Source: Enoplosus armatus
Lineage: Eukaryota; Chordata; Actinopteri; Centrarchiformes; Enoplosidae
Direction of reading: 5' to 3'
Length of the DNA stretch: 64,000 nt
Assembly: GCF_043641665.1 (NCBI RefSeq)
Contig: NC_092193.1
Coordinates: forward strand, 21,292,784-21,356,783
The position numbers and the translations under genes were made by a program. The notes beneath the pieces are model-generated. The model saw only the letters and a program-made list of their open reading frames with translations, was not told the DNA's origin and did no database searches. How positions within the stretch are numbered: the first letter of the stretch is position 1; every line of letters begins with the position of its first letter. This document shows positions 47,428 through 59,500 of this stretch, in pieces.

Positions 47428-48139
47428 ACAATAAACAAAAGAAATATGAACTTCATTCCCGGAGAAATCGGGGCTCCAATTTCCCCCTGAAGAGATTGCG
47501 GCGTGAGGGAACGAGTGTGTGAATATTTCCTGCTGGAGTGGGTTGTTAAACTGACTGTGAAATGGGTTTCTGAACAAGGCAGCGTCCGGCGGATTCTGTG
47601 TGTGAGAAGCAGGAGTGGGCAGCGCGTCTAAAAGCCACCTACGATCTTAACACCACCCCAGGGTCAAGGGTCCGCTCAGCTCTGCCGCAATCTGGTTGTC
47701 AATCCGACGCTGGCTCATGCCAAGAGCGTAGCGCCTCACTCCCGTTCTTCCCCCCGCGTCCTTTCTCCCTCTTAAGTGCTGTAATAGCCCTCTACATCTA
47801 AACAAATGTGTCATCTCATTATCTCAGCCCTTTCGGTTACCTGCTTCACCACCTACGATTGGATCGCGTGCACTCGGAAGAGATGCTTGGACTCTGCGGT
47901 AATGCTGCGTGCGGTGCTACCACTTCACGAGAGCCGAAATCTTTGGCTGGTTGAGTCAGCCACGCTGAAGAAAAAGCCGAGCATCGACCGCCGGGCGGGA
48001 GAGAATTACCCACAGGGGCCCTGCTTTGCGCTGCATGGGGCCGTGTGAACCCAGTGGTAGGAAACAGCAGAGGATAACAGTGAGGAAATGACTACTGGGC
48101 ATGAAAAAGTGGAGAAATGAGACCAAGACAGGGTGAAAA

Positions 48140-48152
<13 letters not shown>

Positions 48153-48169
<17 letters not shown>
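48153..48169. repeat. poly-G tract, 17 bases, after a GT run
   Basis: A GT run (48141-48152) changes directly into 17 G. Confidence 0.95.
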
Positions 48170-48170
<1 letters not shown>

Positions 48171-48451
48171 TCAATAAAGTAATCTTTAGTCATAGGCAGA
48201 GCACAGAGGCCCAGTGCTCAGGATTACTCAGCGTGGGGCCATTACAGGGAGAGGCCAGCAAAGCAATTATGAGTCTAGGGAGGAATTGACAGCGAGATCC
48301 CCACGGGGAGAAATGATAGCTGCTAAAAAGACGGAAAGGGGAGACAGTGTGTGTGTGTGTCTAAGTGTGTGTTGCATGATGGGAAGAGCCAGAGAAGGAA
48401 TATCAAATAATCATTACCTTGCCCTCCCATCCTTTCACCCGACGAAATGAA

Positions 48452-48465
48452 CCCCCCCCCCCCCC
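48452..48465. repeat. poly-C tract, 14 bases
   Basis: An uninterrupted C run. Confidence 0.95.
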
Positions 48466-49477
48466 GTCTCCTCGCATGATGCAACATGGGGAAAAACCAC
48501 ACAGTTCCACCTAGTGTTCACACCGAGAAACGAAGCGCTCCATCTGCCACACACAAAGCAGTGTCTTCACATTCTTTGCCGCCGCATTAGTCGGAGTGAG
48601 CTGCTGTGGCACCGCCGCCCCGCTGCAGGGGGGGGGGCCTCATGAACGCACCCGAAACCATCGGCTGAAGCCGCGAACAGTTGGCGGTGAAACTTCAGCG
48701 CTCTGCAATCTTCACTGAGCTGCCGTGTCTTCAAGTCCAGCTGAAACTGAAAGTTTGATCCGAACGGCATACTGTCTAAAATGGGAGGATCCTCCGTTAG
48801 CCCACCAGCTCAACCTTCCGCAATCCGCGTGTTGTTTGCAAGCGTGGAAGTGCATATAAATGTGGACAAGCGTCGATCAGCCGGGGGGAAAAACTAGAGA
48901 CCCGTTGCCATGCGTGGAAGGTGACATGCTGACAGCCATCTGAATACATGAAGTCTGTCTCAGGTTTTAACGAAACTTTTACAATCCTTTTGGACAAACT
49001 CTCCCGCGTCCACTGAGCTCCAGATAAAAAAAAAAAAAAGAAGATCGCTCGATTACATCCAGTTGATTGTGGGTTTTTACAATGCAGCGCCAACCTCAGC
49101 ACTATTTCTCATTAGTGTTAACTCTTCTTCTTCCTCTTCTTCTTCTTCTTTCTCTCAGCCTCTTGTCTGTGTTGCTGTCTTGCCTTTTAAGGGCGCTCTC
49201 TCAACCTTGCCCGCTCTTATCGCCTCTTCGCGCCTTGGCTTTTGTGTTTCCTTCCCAATTCCGTTTTTTTTATTATTATCTCACATTCTGGTTATTAAAA
49301 CTTTTTTTCTTTTTTTTTTTCCTCCTTCAATATTTCGCTACATTTTCCAAGCTTGTGCCGTGAACCTTACGTTTTCTCTCACTATCCGTATCTGGCTTGC
49401 TCTCTCCAACACACGATCTCTGTCTTTTGAGACTGCATTATCAACATTTGCTTCCCTGTGCTTTTTGCCTGCTTTCC

Positions 49478-49483
<6 letters not shown>

Positions 49484-49520
<37 letters not shown>
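49484..49520. repeat. (AC)n microsatellite
   Basis: About 18 AC units. Confidence 0.95.
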
Positions 49521-49521
<1 letters not shown>

Positions 49522-50185
49522 TTTCACGTTCTCCCTGCATGTCACACATTTCTTATTATTCCTGACTTACTTGCAATCTCATTTTCATGGGTTTTCCTAT
49601 CCTTTCCATTCCCCTTCTATTGCCACTTTCTTTTGATCTCTCTAACAATTCCCTGTCCCTGTTTTTTTTTTTTTTTTTTCTTTCTTTCATAAAAATAGAG
49701 TCGCTCCATTGTTTGATTCTGCCATCCTACTACCTTACCTCGGTGTGAAGCAGCTACTCCATATGAAAAATGGGTATTTGTGTGTGTCAGTGTGTGTGTG
49801 TGTGTGTGTGTGGGTGACCATCACGCCCAACCAAAGGTCATTTCTGGACAGGCTAGACATCCACTAGTGCCTTTGAGGGGATTCATCTTTTTTTCATTTT
49901 TATTATAATGATATTAATTAGAACAATTGAATGTTATTTTAGTTTCATTCCACTTCCTCATCTTCGGGAAAAGCCACAGAGTCGTTCTATGGGGATGTGC
50001 GCGGAACACGCGTCGTTCCGAGGTCATGTTCCGAGGTCATGTTCCGAAGTCGCCGTGGGAGACCGACCACCGGAGCACTACCCACGGATCTGCATCCACG
50101 CACACGCGTGGGAGAGGCGCAGCACATGTTGGGCACGCCGCAGCTAGTACTGAACGACAATGGTAGACATACACGACGCATGCCG

Positions 50186-50187
<2 letters not shown>

Positions 50188-50219
<32 letters not shown>
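50188..50219. repeat. (AC)n microsatellite
   Basis: About 16 AC units. Confidence 0.95.
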
Positions 50220-50220
<1 letters not shown>

Positions 50221-53200
50221 TGCAGGGGTGAGCCCTCTGCACAGCGTGTTTGTGTGATGTATGCTGCCGCGGTTAGCCAGTGTGAGTACACACATTTGGG
50301 TAATTGCATTCTCCTTCTGCTGCCTGCTCCCCGCAGAGACGACTGATTGTAATACAAAGTAGCTTTTTAGAAATATGGGCAACGCTTCAAGAAGCATCAA
50401 ATACATGCGCCACGCTGCATGCTGAGTTTCACAGGCCAAATTGAAGATGCTTTCTTTTTTTTGTAACATCATAAATTCAAAGCATCCTTTAAATTGTATA
50501 AATGCCGGACATATTGCTTATCGGTGTGGGTAAAAAAAAAAACCCAAAATGCGTGAATGCTAAAGTGATGTGTAAGAGTTTGTCATATTACCCCAAATAA
50601 TGTGCCACATCCTATTAAAGCTCTTTTTAATCATGTTCTTTCACGTCATTAAATAGATTCAATAAAATAAAATAATAATAAATCCTACAGGGAGAATTAT
50701 TTCCGGGACTTTTTTGAAGCAGGCCACACACTCATTTCACTCCCCTGTAGACTTTTTTTTTTTTTACCCCCCCCTCGTCAGCTGCTGGTGTAAAAACACA
50801 TGAGCACATCCGCCCACTTCCGTGCCACCCATTTCATTGAGTCGATCTTCATTTAAAAACACTCCTAAATTGCCTATTTTGACCTGGGGATTCCTTCCAA
50901 ATGAAACAATTTGTAATACCTCAATTACAGCGACATCCGTCCCCCAGTGGGCCGACACAGTGCCTGATCAGCACACAAACACTTTAATTACCCACTCAGC
51001 TTGACTTGGTAGGGGGTATATGGGTCACAGCTGCGCCCCAGGCACACTATTATGCATGTGTACCACTGTTTTTCAAAGCATGGGTCAGGACCCAAAGGTG
51101 GGCTGCGGGAAGATTAAAACGGGGCTTCAAATTATTCTAAAGATATTGGTATCAGAAGCTACTGGCTATATTAAGTGGAAGCCATTCCCAAGTCGCAGTA
51201 TTAAGAGAAAAGCTGAATCCGGGCAACAGACCAGTTAAATCCTCAATACTTGATGAATAAAAACATGAGAAGCACTCAATTTGTCTTATCTTGCAATTGA
51301 GGAGTCTACTTTTGCGGCCCGGTCGACTGTGTGTGAAGATGAAGAAAGTTCCACGAGTGAAGATATTTGACTTCATTTGGAAATGCTTTATCGGCCAGCT
51401 GCTGCCAGCGCCGAGCCTGTGGCAGCCAATGAGCTCCATGTAGCTCCCGAATAAATCATCCGCAGCTATGCTACACTTGCAGGGCCTAATCTTTCACACT
51501 GAGAAGGAATGTTTATACCAGAAGAAGTATGGACAGGCCGCTTCGATGCAGTGATGTAACCGACGTCTCTTGGCCTCACCACAAAAGGGAACGTGGTAAG
51601 AAAAGAAAGAAATGGTTTGCAGACCTTATATTAAATCATCGTCATTATAAAAACTACAAATGGATGAATGGGAACACATTTTTGATGTGCCACGTCCAAA
51701 GAGTTAGATATAAGAAACAACAATAGACTCTCATTCGCAAGCATTTCTACTCACAAAACAAATGCTAAATATGTTTATATTACATCTTCAATCCCATCTG
51801 GATGTGATTGCTGCATACACGACGCTTGAAATTGCAAAGTGTAAATGGGGCCTTATTGATTCTTATTAGGTTTAGCTTTCTACATTTGCAAATATCTTTG
51901 AAACTTTGAAATAACAAATATTCAAAGATTCAATTTAAGTGTATAAACACCACAGTTTTTTTTAGAGAGAATTAATGTTCACGACTTGCAGCTGCAACCT
52001 GGAAATTTAATGAGCGGCACAATGAAATGTTGATTAAACGTTTCTGACAGGCGCAGGCTGCTTACTTTTACGCCTTATTTTTCCACAGCTTTCACAACGT
52101 CTTGTTGAACTGCTGGTCTTTTAGTCAAACTGTCAAAAAAAAACATGAGATTCTGATAAATAACTCGGTAAATTGCAATAGTTTTAGAAATAAAATCGAG
52201 CGTAATTTCACTTAATATTTCAAGAGATTTTAAGTCAGAACAGTTGGTGCCAAAAGCAAAGCACCAAAAGCTTCTGATAGACATGGTTGGGTAAAAGCAA
52301 CAGGGTGGACGGCAAATCCAAACTGTGCACAGGTACAAATAACATCCCCAACAGTGTGTACGTGGAGTTCAGAGAAGGTCTAATCTACGGTTCCAAAATG
52401 TGAGAGCTTCAAAATACAGGGGAAAGAAATCACACAGTTCTGATCTGGAAGTGACACGAGCATGTTACACCTGCTCCCTGAAATACGTTTCTTTTTCAGT
52501 TTTCCTGCTCTACTTATGCACAGAACTGATACACCGGAGCATCGTTAAAATTGCCTCAAGGGTTTTGTGCGTGAGCGAGCCTCAGTTTAGACATTTTCAA
52601 ACAGCACAACAGTAGATTCTCAAACAATTATTGGTAGGAACTATTGGTATAGTGTGAAGTTTGGTCACCGTTTCCTTGTATTTCATAAATGAATACATTT
52701 AATAAAATAAATGTCTCAAGACCATTTCCACATGTACCTCGCTAGAGACTGCCGTTATTTTCACGAGCTCTATATACTGTGTGAATTGTTAAAAGTTGTC
52801 AAGTCCGATATTTCTTCACACACCCTGAAGCCTCAATGTGGAACATAAAGATATTTAATTCCATATAAGTGGCCGCTATTACTGCAATACTTGGAAATGT
52901 GTGACAGATATGAATGAATACAAATGACTTCATTACTCAGTTATTTTAATTGCAGTTTTCAGTTTCAGATCATTTAAAGTTCCTTCACACACACAGGGAA
53001 GAACAAAGATAGGAGAAAAAAAACAAACAGTTGTGTTACTCTATATTCCTGTAATCCGTAATGATGATGTTGATCGCTTTGTCTTTTTGGGTTCATCCTT
53101 TGACTTTGAGCTTGTGCCAGTCAGCGACACTTCTCTGAAGCGGCCTGCTTTTTGTTTTTCCCGCGAATTCTCCCTTTTGAACTCGCCCATTATAGTCCGA

Positions 53201-53920
53201 TAAGCACACTGAACCCCATAGAACTCAGTCTCGATGCAGTTTCATACGTCAAATTGCACGGAAGAAAAAAAAAAAAAGAGCAAGCAAGGCTGGGTGTACA
53301 GTAGAGCTGCACACACAGCAGTTTTCACATCATATTATATGGGGAAGAAAGTTCGGGCTGACAAGAATCAAGACAAGAAAATATTCCCTTTTAGTTTCGT
53401 TTCTCGGAGGGGAGAATATTTACTCGCGCACTGACAGAGGTGACGACGACCTCTGCTGCTGCACAGTCTTGAGACTGCAGGAAGATCCGCACTGGGGGAA
53501 CCTCCTGTGTGAAATCTGAAATCCTTTCTCGGCTAACGAACACGGCATTCCAACACACAACACGTGACGGTGACCTGCTGGTAGTCTGCTCCCCGCGGTG
53601 TACACACTTCAGTGTGATGGGACGTTTTGGCAGACTTCTGGGTGAAATAAATACAGAGAAAGGTCAAAGGAAGCCTCCTGGCCTCCGGAGCTATTTGGTG
53701 GTATTTTTTTTTCCCGTCTAAATGGTGCAGCATTGTAAAATCAATCATTTATTACTACATTCATTTTGAGGCATTAGTATAATTACCATAAACAAGCAAG
53801 GCCATCGCCAAGAAGGTTGGCAGCCTTTGCTGGCCTCAACGTTGCATTTTAGATGCGTGCCATGAGGTCGGATTTGAAGGCAAATCTGTTTTACTGTTCG
53901 GAGCAGGAAGAGGGCGCTGT

Positions 53921-53944
53921 CCCCCCCCCACCCCCCCCCCCCCC
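53921..53944. repeat. C9-A-C14 tract
   Basis: A run of 23 C interrupted by a single A. Confidence 0.95.
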
Positions 53945-54578
53945 GTGGGAACAAAGATGCAACTCTGAGTGTGTCTGCAGACTGAAAAGAACGCACAGCA
54001 ATTTAGATAATAACTTCCAACGTGCTTTATCAATTTATTTGTAAAAACGATGTAAACTTTACAGGACAGCCTTCCAGTTTTCAAACCATGTTGTTGTATT
54101 CAAGGCAGCCATCGGTTTCCATTCATTTCCGTGTGGTTCGAAAATCAGTAGCAGGCTGAGCCTGAATTGGGTAATCCAGAGCAGTGAACATTGGATTAAC
54201 ATTTACACATTTTACAAACACCACGTTTGCAAACCATACATGACCATTACGGGCTTAAAAAGAAATTTCAATGTATCTGCAACTTCGTGAGCAACAATCG
54301 TTTGAGAAGCGCCATTTGCGAGCACTGCGTTAGCAATGAGGGAAATAAGGGAACGCGTAAACAGGTCCCCTGTCATTTGTACTACCAACAAACAAAGGCT
54401 TTCATGTGAGGGACAACTTTTGTTTTGCAAAATATTCCCGTGTTCAGTCACAGTTCATTTGACAACATAGCAAATTTGAAAAATTGCCTCCATTCATGCC
54501 ACCGCATGTGATACATTAGTCCATAAAAGCATGTTTTCTTTCTGCTTTCCATGTCAACAAGTTCAGGTCAGGGTCAGT

Positions 54579-54602
54579 TATATATATATATATATATATA
54601 TA
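54579..54602. repeat. (TA)n microsatellite
   Basis: Twelve TA units. Confidence 0.93.
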
Positions 54603-55117
54603 ACAGAAACATGCAGCTGGTGGTACGGTGCAACATGTTGCTCAAGGACGCTTGAGCAGTGAATGGCATCAGTTGTACACAAGCATACAACAGAACGCTG
54701 TGTGAGCGTTGTCACAGTGAAGACCAGTTAGCAGAGGGGGCATATCCCGTCACACTTCAGTCCAAATCCGCCTCCCTCGTGGGACGAATGGGGTAGTGCA
54801 TCTTTACATATATTGAGGAGAATGTCATTTTCACACTGGTGCGAAAACGAAAAAAGAGTCCACAATGACACGATGCAACACTTTGTCACACCGGGGCGAG
54901 ATTTTGGCGAATTGACACGTAATGAAGGGGTTAAAAAGGTACGTTTTAAAACGTTTGGGCACATTTGAATCCAGATGAAGTCTGATTAAAAGGAAATACA
55001 TATGGAAATGGGGGCTGGAGAATGGTGGTATGATGCTATTATTCACTTGGAGCTGAAGTGGCCGCACTCAACCTCCTGTGGAAGACAACGCATTTGCATA
55101 AATGTCTAATTTTCCCT

Positions 55118-55126
<9 letters not shown>

Positions 55127-55161
<35 letters not shown>
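55127..55161. repeat. (CA)n microsatellite
   Basis: About 17 CA units. Confidence 0.95.
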
Positions 55162-55163
<2 letters not shown>

Positions 55164-55877
55164 ATTTGCCTACATGAACAAATCCCCCTTAATATTTACC
55201 TCACGAGGTCAAAGCCCAGACCAACCACTTCATGCCTCATCCCCAGACAATTCATCACACACTGCAATTCCCTGTTAAATCCATGCAGATTGAGGGAGCT
55301 TTATATTTCTCCTTTTCTTCTCTCTTCGACCCCCCCCCCCCTTTTAAATTAATCTCGCCTTGATGCGTGAAACAGAATGCATGCATGCCAATGGAGGACA
55401 GTTTTATTGATGATGGAGCTCTCGCAGATAAAGACACATACCATAAGAAATATGGACCTTGTAATTCTCTCAACTTTTGCCTTAAGTTGTTTTTTCCATT
55501 CGTTTCATTTTTACATGTGACGTGGAAGACTGGACGTGGGGACACTGATGAAAGATTTATGCCACAAGTGGGGCGGTGTCCATGCCGGAAGTTGTTGGAA
55601 ATTGTCTAGGCTGCTTCATTTTGTGTTCAATTGTTTTTTCCTTCTGCCATTTATACTCCTCATGCGCATGTATACCTGGAAGTTTAAGCTGCTCACCATA
55701 TATGCAAAACAACATTTTCTTTTTTTTTACCGTGAACCAAATTTAATGGAAAAAAAAAAATAAAACCTGATGTGTATTTAAATCCTACCTTAAAAAAAGA
55801 AAAAAGGAAGTCCAAACTGGGATTAAATAAAAGCGATCGGCCTGGATGGAAGTCAACAGCAGAACGAGAACAGGAGG

Positions 55878-56549
55878 TTTTAAAAGGCAAAGTTCGACAT
55901 TTTAGGAAACACGCTTATTCGCTTGTCCAAGCACGAAGTGTCATTTTTACACTACTGTTTCTGCACGGATTAAGCAAGCGATGCAACGTGTTCATTATCC
56001 TGGGAGGTGGATTTTGTTACCTTTTGCGATAGAGCCTTGCTGGCTGTTTCACACCGTTTGCAGACGCTGTGCTAAGCTAGGCTAAAGCTTGGGACGAACC
56101 CAGATGAGTGGAAACTTACAAAGACTGGACAAACCACACATAAAAACTCGTTTCAAACCAACTTGCACAGATATCTTAGTCTTTGACAGTCAGGAAGTTG
56201 CATAAACCTGCTGACTGAGTAAAGACACTCGACAACACGCTGGCCAGTAACCGCTAGACGTCAACTGTCGCATGTTTTTGTACCAGAACAAGCAACCAGC
56301 AGCTGTTTAAATGCGGTGCTAGTTGCACTGAAAAGGCCATAAAAATTATTTCATTTTTATTTACAGATGTCCCCCTCGGGCGACACAAGTGACATAATTT
56401 AGCCATAAATATGTTTAAAAAAAAAAAACCTCTATGAGAACGACTGGCAGCGACTGGATCTGAAGCCTTCACAAGTTCAACACCAACACTGACCCACACT
56501 GGAACAGGCCATCGCACATTTCCCGAAAACACACACCTATTCCTTTAAC
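55878..56549. mobile_element. non-autonomous DNA-transposon-like teleost repeat
   Basis: The left end reads TTTAAAAGGCAAAGTTCGAC then ATTTTAGGAAACACGCTTAT. The right end, reverse-complemented, reads GTTAAAGGAATAGGTGTGTG then TTTTCGGGAAATG. Both resemble the edge of a common fish repeat, so the ends are inverted. The inner words GTGTCATTTTTACAC, GGAGGTGGATTTTGTTACC, GCTGGCTGTTTCACACC and GTGCTAAGCTAGGCTAA belong to the same family read in the opposite direction. No transposase is present. The family assignment is from memory of the wording. Confidence 0.65.
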
Positions 56550-56554
56550 GGTGA

Positions 56555-56574
56555 GGGGGGGGGGGGGGGGGGGG
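56555..56574. repeat. poly-G tract, 20 bases
   Basis: An uninterrupted run of 20 G, directly next to the right end of the preceding element. Confidence 0.95.
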
Positions 56575-57491
56575 ACAAGTCAGAATTGCATTTTCAGTTG
56601 CAGTTTTCTTTAGAAACCTGCGGGTTGCGTACACGACTGGGGGAGGCCCGGTCAGGCTGCTTTTCCTGTTCGCACTGCACAGACAGCAGTCACTTCATTG
56701 CTCTGGTTATGAGTCAGTCTGTGTCTGTTGCGATAGGACCTGTGTTATGACTCTGGCGTGTCGTGGCAAATTGTGTCATTCAGGTAACAGACCAGTGAGG
56801 GTAAAAAAAAACAAAAAAAAAAACACATTACTGCAAAAATTGGACTCAGATCTGCTCAGAGTGGATTATCTGTTCATATGCGAATAATGTATTCATATTC
56901 GTTGGCATCCCTAGGAAATACACCTTCGCTCTATACCTCTCCTCACGTGCGACACACGTTCAAAAGACTAGGATCTATGCAAATCCTCCTTTTTTTTTTT
57001 TTCTCCCTTCCACCCTCTCCTTTTACTGTTATTTCCCTCCTCCACCCTTCTATTCTCTACTCCTTCCCTCTATTTCCCCTGCCCGGCTTCTTTCCGACCC
57101 TCTCTCAATCTTTCCATCCTGTTTTTTTTCTTTTCTCCATCTGCAGAGTGTAACCCGGGTCTATTGCCGCAGAGAAGAAAAAAGGCCATGGTGCTCTGCT
57201 CTATTGAGTGCCAAATGCTGATTGATTGAAGAGCGAAGAGCTGGCGGCAGGTACGCAGCTGACAAATGTATAAGGCCTCGGTGATGGGATTTAAACCTGG
57301 CGCTAACAGATAGCCAGATAGCACGGCTGAGTGGACAAAACTGCCGCCAACACGCTCACCTGACTGACAATTTCAAGATTTGCAGCTAATTCCACGTCTT
57401 TCTCTTCATGTGCGTGGCGCAAAAAAAACAGGCCAGTGTCTGTTCTGTCAATTGGATTTTCACTTTGAATTGAAAATGAAAAATGTGTCAA

Positions 57492-57507
57492 CCCCCCCCC
57501 CCCCCCC
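57492..57507. repeat. poly-C tract, 16 bases
   Basis: An uninterrupted C run. Confidence 0.95.
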
Positions 57508-58218
57508 ACATCTGTTATGCTCTCAATAGTCTGGAAGCAGTTCCAGTGAAGAAAATGCCTGTTTTTACCTGCTCTGTGTTATTTATTGAAAATGTATTTT
57601 AAACTAATCAAATAGATGCTTAATTTTCTATAAGTTTCTTGTTTCTTGGCTGATTCTGTGTTCTCACTACTACCACTTAACCTCTTGAACCCTGTCTTCT
57701 TTTTCGAAGAAGAAGTTAAAGAAATCCTCCTGTAGAAATATGCAGAAATGCAGGGATGCAGAAAAACAAAACATTTGGTTTTGGTTCAACTTGCCTGCAT
57801 TGGATTAAGGCTCTTTTTCATAAACCTATGGTATGATGAAGATTTGAAAATGATATACACTTAGAGGAAAAACAGACCTGGAATCTCCACACGACCTCGA
57901 AAGTATCCTAAAACTGATCCAGTATTTCTTCCTGCGGTGAGACGAATAGGTGGAACTAAGTGGAATTGATTAGCAGAACATGACCATCCCGCATCTGGGC
58001 GTCATGTATTGAGACATGTCGTAAAGCTAATCAGCTGATCACCTAAACATCAATGAGTTGTTGATGCCGTTTCCTGATACCATTAAACAGGCGTATCTGA
58101 GCTACTCCACAGCCAGTAAGCAGCTACACAATGGCCTCAGACACAGTGCTGAAAAAAAAATGATATGGTAGGGTCTTGCTCAAGAAAACCACATCAGTGG
58201 GGAACGTCCCCTTGGGGA

Positions 58219-58231
58219 GGGGGGGGGGGGG
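58219..58231. repeat. poly-G tract, 13 bases
   Basis: An uninterrupted G run. Confidence 0.95.
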
Positions 58232-59109
58232 TTGTTACCAGGCTGTTGCACACCACACCACCCTGCAAAACCATCTTAGTATTGATGTCATTTTTTGAAT
58301 CGTGACAACCCTGACAAAAAAAACACCCACCTGAAACCTGACCGTGTATCGCAGGTTCAAAACACACAGAATGAGTTACTACATTGTGCAAGAGCACTTT
58401 AACCTTAGCTGCTGCTCTTGCAGATGGAGCATGTCCGGGGTCATCCTGCCGATCCATCTGCCATCGGTTTCCAATATTCCTCCTGTCTGCAGGATGAACG
58501 CCTTGCACCGTGACACACGTCAGACACGAACACCTTCCATCTCTCGGGGATGTCCGCACGGGTTCATGTACTCCCTCACTGACACTCTCTCACACACACA
58601 CACTTCCACCCCCAACAGAAATGCTCCACTTCCCCTCCTGAGGGTTAGAATTGGCAACGTGCACAAACTCCAAAATCAATATGTATCTATACGAGCAAAC
58701 AAGCATCAAAAGTCCACTGAGTAGCACTTCTTTAATAAAGCAAAGCGCAGATTATATGCAGCCCAAGGAGACGCCAACCTTTATTAGACAGGTGTGTATT
58801 TCTCTAAGTCACAGGGGTGAGGGACAGTTGTTGGCTTGGAGGTGGAAGGTCTGGAGAGGTGACCTTCCAAGTTGGGGGCACTGATGCCGCCCATCGGTGC
58901 AGAAAGTTGTGCGTCAGGAATATGAATGCATACTGGAAGATAGTGATTGACAGCTGAACCAAACAAAAGGAGGTGAGGAGCAACATTAACACCAGTACTC
59001 CAAGGCTGCTCAAGAGGAAGTGGTGACCCCACTAAAAGGTGGACAAAGATTACACCCTCGGGAGGAACACTGTGGCAGGAGCGCTCAATAGGCAACAGTA
59101 CCCTTGCTG

Positions 59110-59500
59110 CAAACTGAGACCCTTACAGCCCTGGTGTTACGCACACACTGGAGGGACCCAAGTGCAGGACTGAGAGGAGTTGTATTTGGATAAGGTGAGG
59201 TTTTATTATTAAAGGGGAATCTGGACGCGGAGCTGACGGCAGGGGAATGAAATCCAAAGGCAGCAGGGAAGAGCGGAGGTAGTGTGGGGCGAGGCTGGCG
59301 TGAGCGTGGAGTGAAGGGAAGCGTGGCAGATGAGGAGAGCTGGGAGGGAGGGAGGGTGGTGGCAGGCAGGCAGGCAGGCAGGGAGACGATCGGGGAGAAG
59401 GGCAGGCTGAAGATGATCCTGGTAGAACATCTGAGTCAGCCTTGAGAAGTAGCCACCGCTAAGGTTACACAACAATCAGGCGATGAGCGGCTGAAGATTC
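59110..59500. repeat. probable interspersed repeat with GGCA run
   Basis: The words GTTACGCACACACTGGAGGG, ACCCAAGTGCAGGACTGAGA and GGTTTTATTATTAAAGGGGA, followed by GGCAGG repeats (59361-59384) and GATCCTGGTAGAACATCTGA, resemble LTR-retrotransposon-linked sequence common in fish. The family cannot be named, and it is non-coding. Confidence 0.35.

Larger units (their letters stand above)
45446..49000. other. intergenic DNA without a supported gene
   Basis: It holds a poly-T tract (45788-45812), a C-rich block (45969-46019), a CA run (46232-46255), a C12 run (46746-46757), a G17 run (48153-48169) and a C14 run (48452-48465). The stretch 48190-48320 is non-repetitive and looks like a candidate conserved element. 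No credible exon was found. Confidence 0.5.
49001..55877. other. intergenic DNA without a supported gene
   Basis: It holds pyrimidine-rich low complexity (49122-49700), CA/GT runs (49484-49520, 49791-49812, 50188-50219, 55127-55161), a TA run (54579-54602), C-rich runs (53921-53944, 55330-55341) and A-rich runs. The part 51055-51110 (GTTTTTCAAAGCATGGGTCA, GGACCCAAAGGTGGGC) may be a hAT-type end. The stretch 50850-51000 is non-repetitive. No splice-bounded coding exon was recognised. Confidence 0.5.
56575..59109. other. intergenic DNA without a supported gene
   Basis: It holds a T-rich pyrimidine stretch (56985-57140), a C16 run (57492-57507) and a G13 run (58219-58231). The stretches 57150-57400 and 58330-58560 are non-repetitive and of balanced composition, and could be conserved elements. 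A 103-codon minus-strand frame at 58784-59095 has no recognisable motifs. Confidence 0.5.

Noticed and set aside
49063..49692. 209-codon open frame on the plus strand
   Set aside because: It is made of pyrimidine-rich and CA-repeat low complexity (poly-Ser/Leu/Phe, poly-Thr-His) with no family motif.
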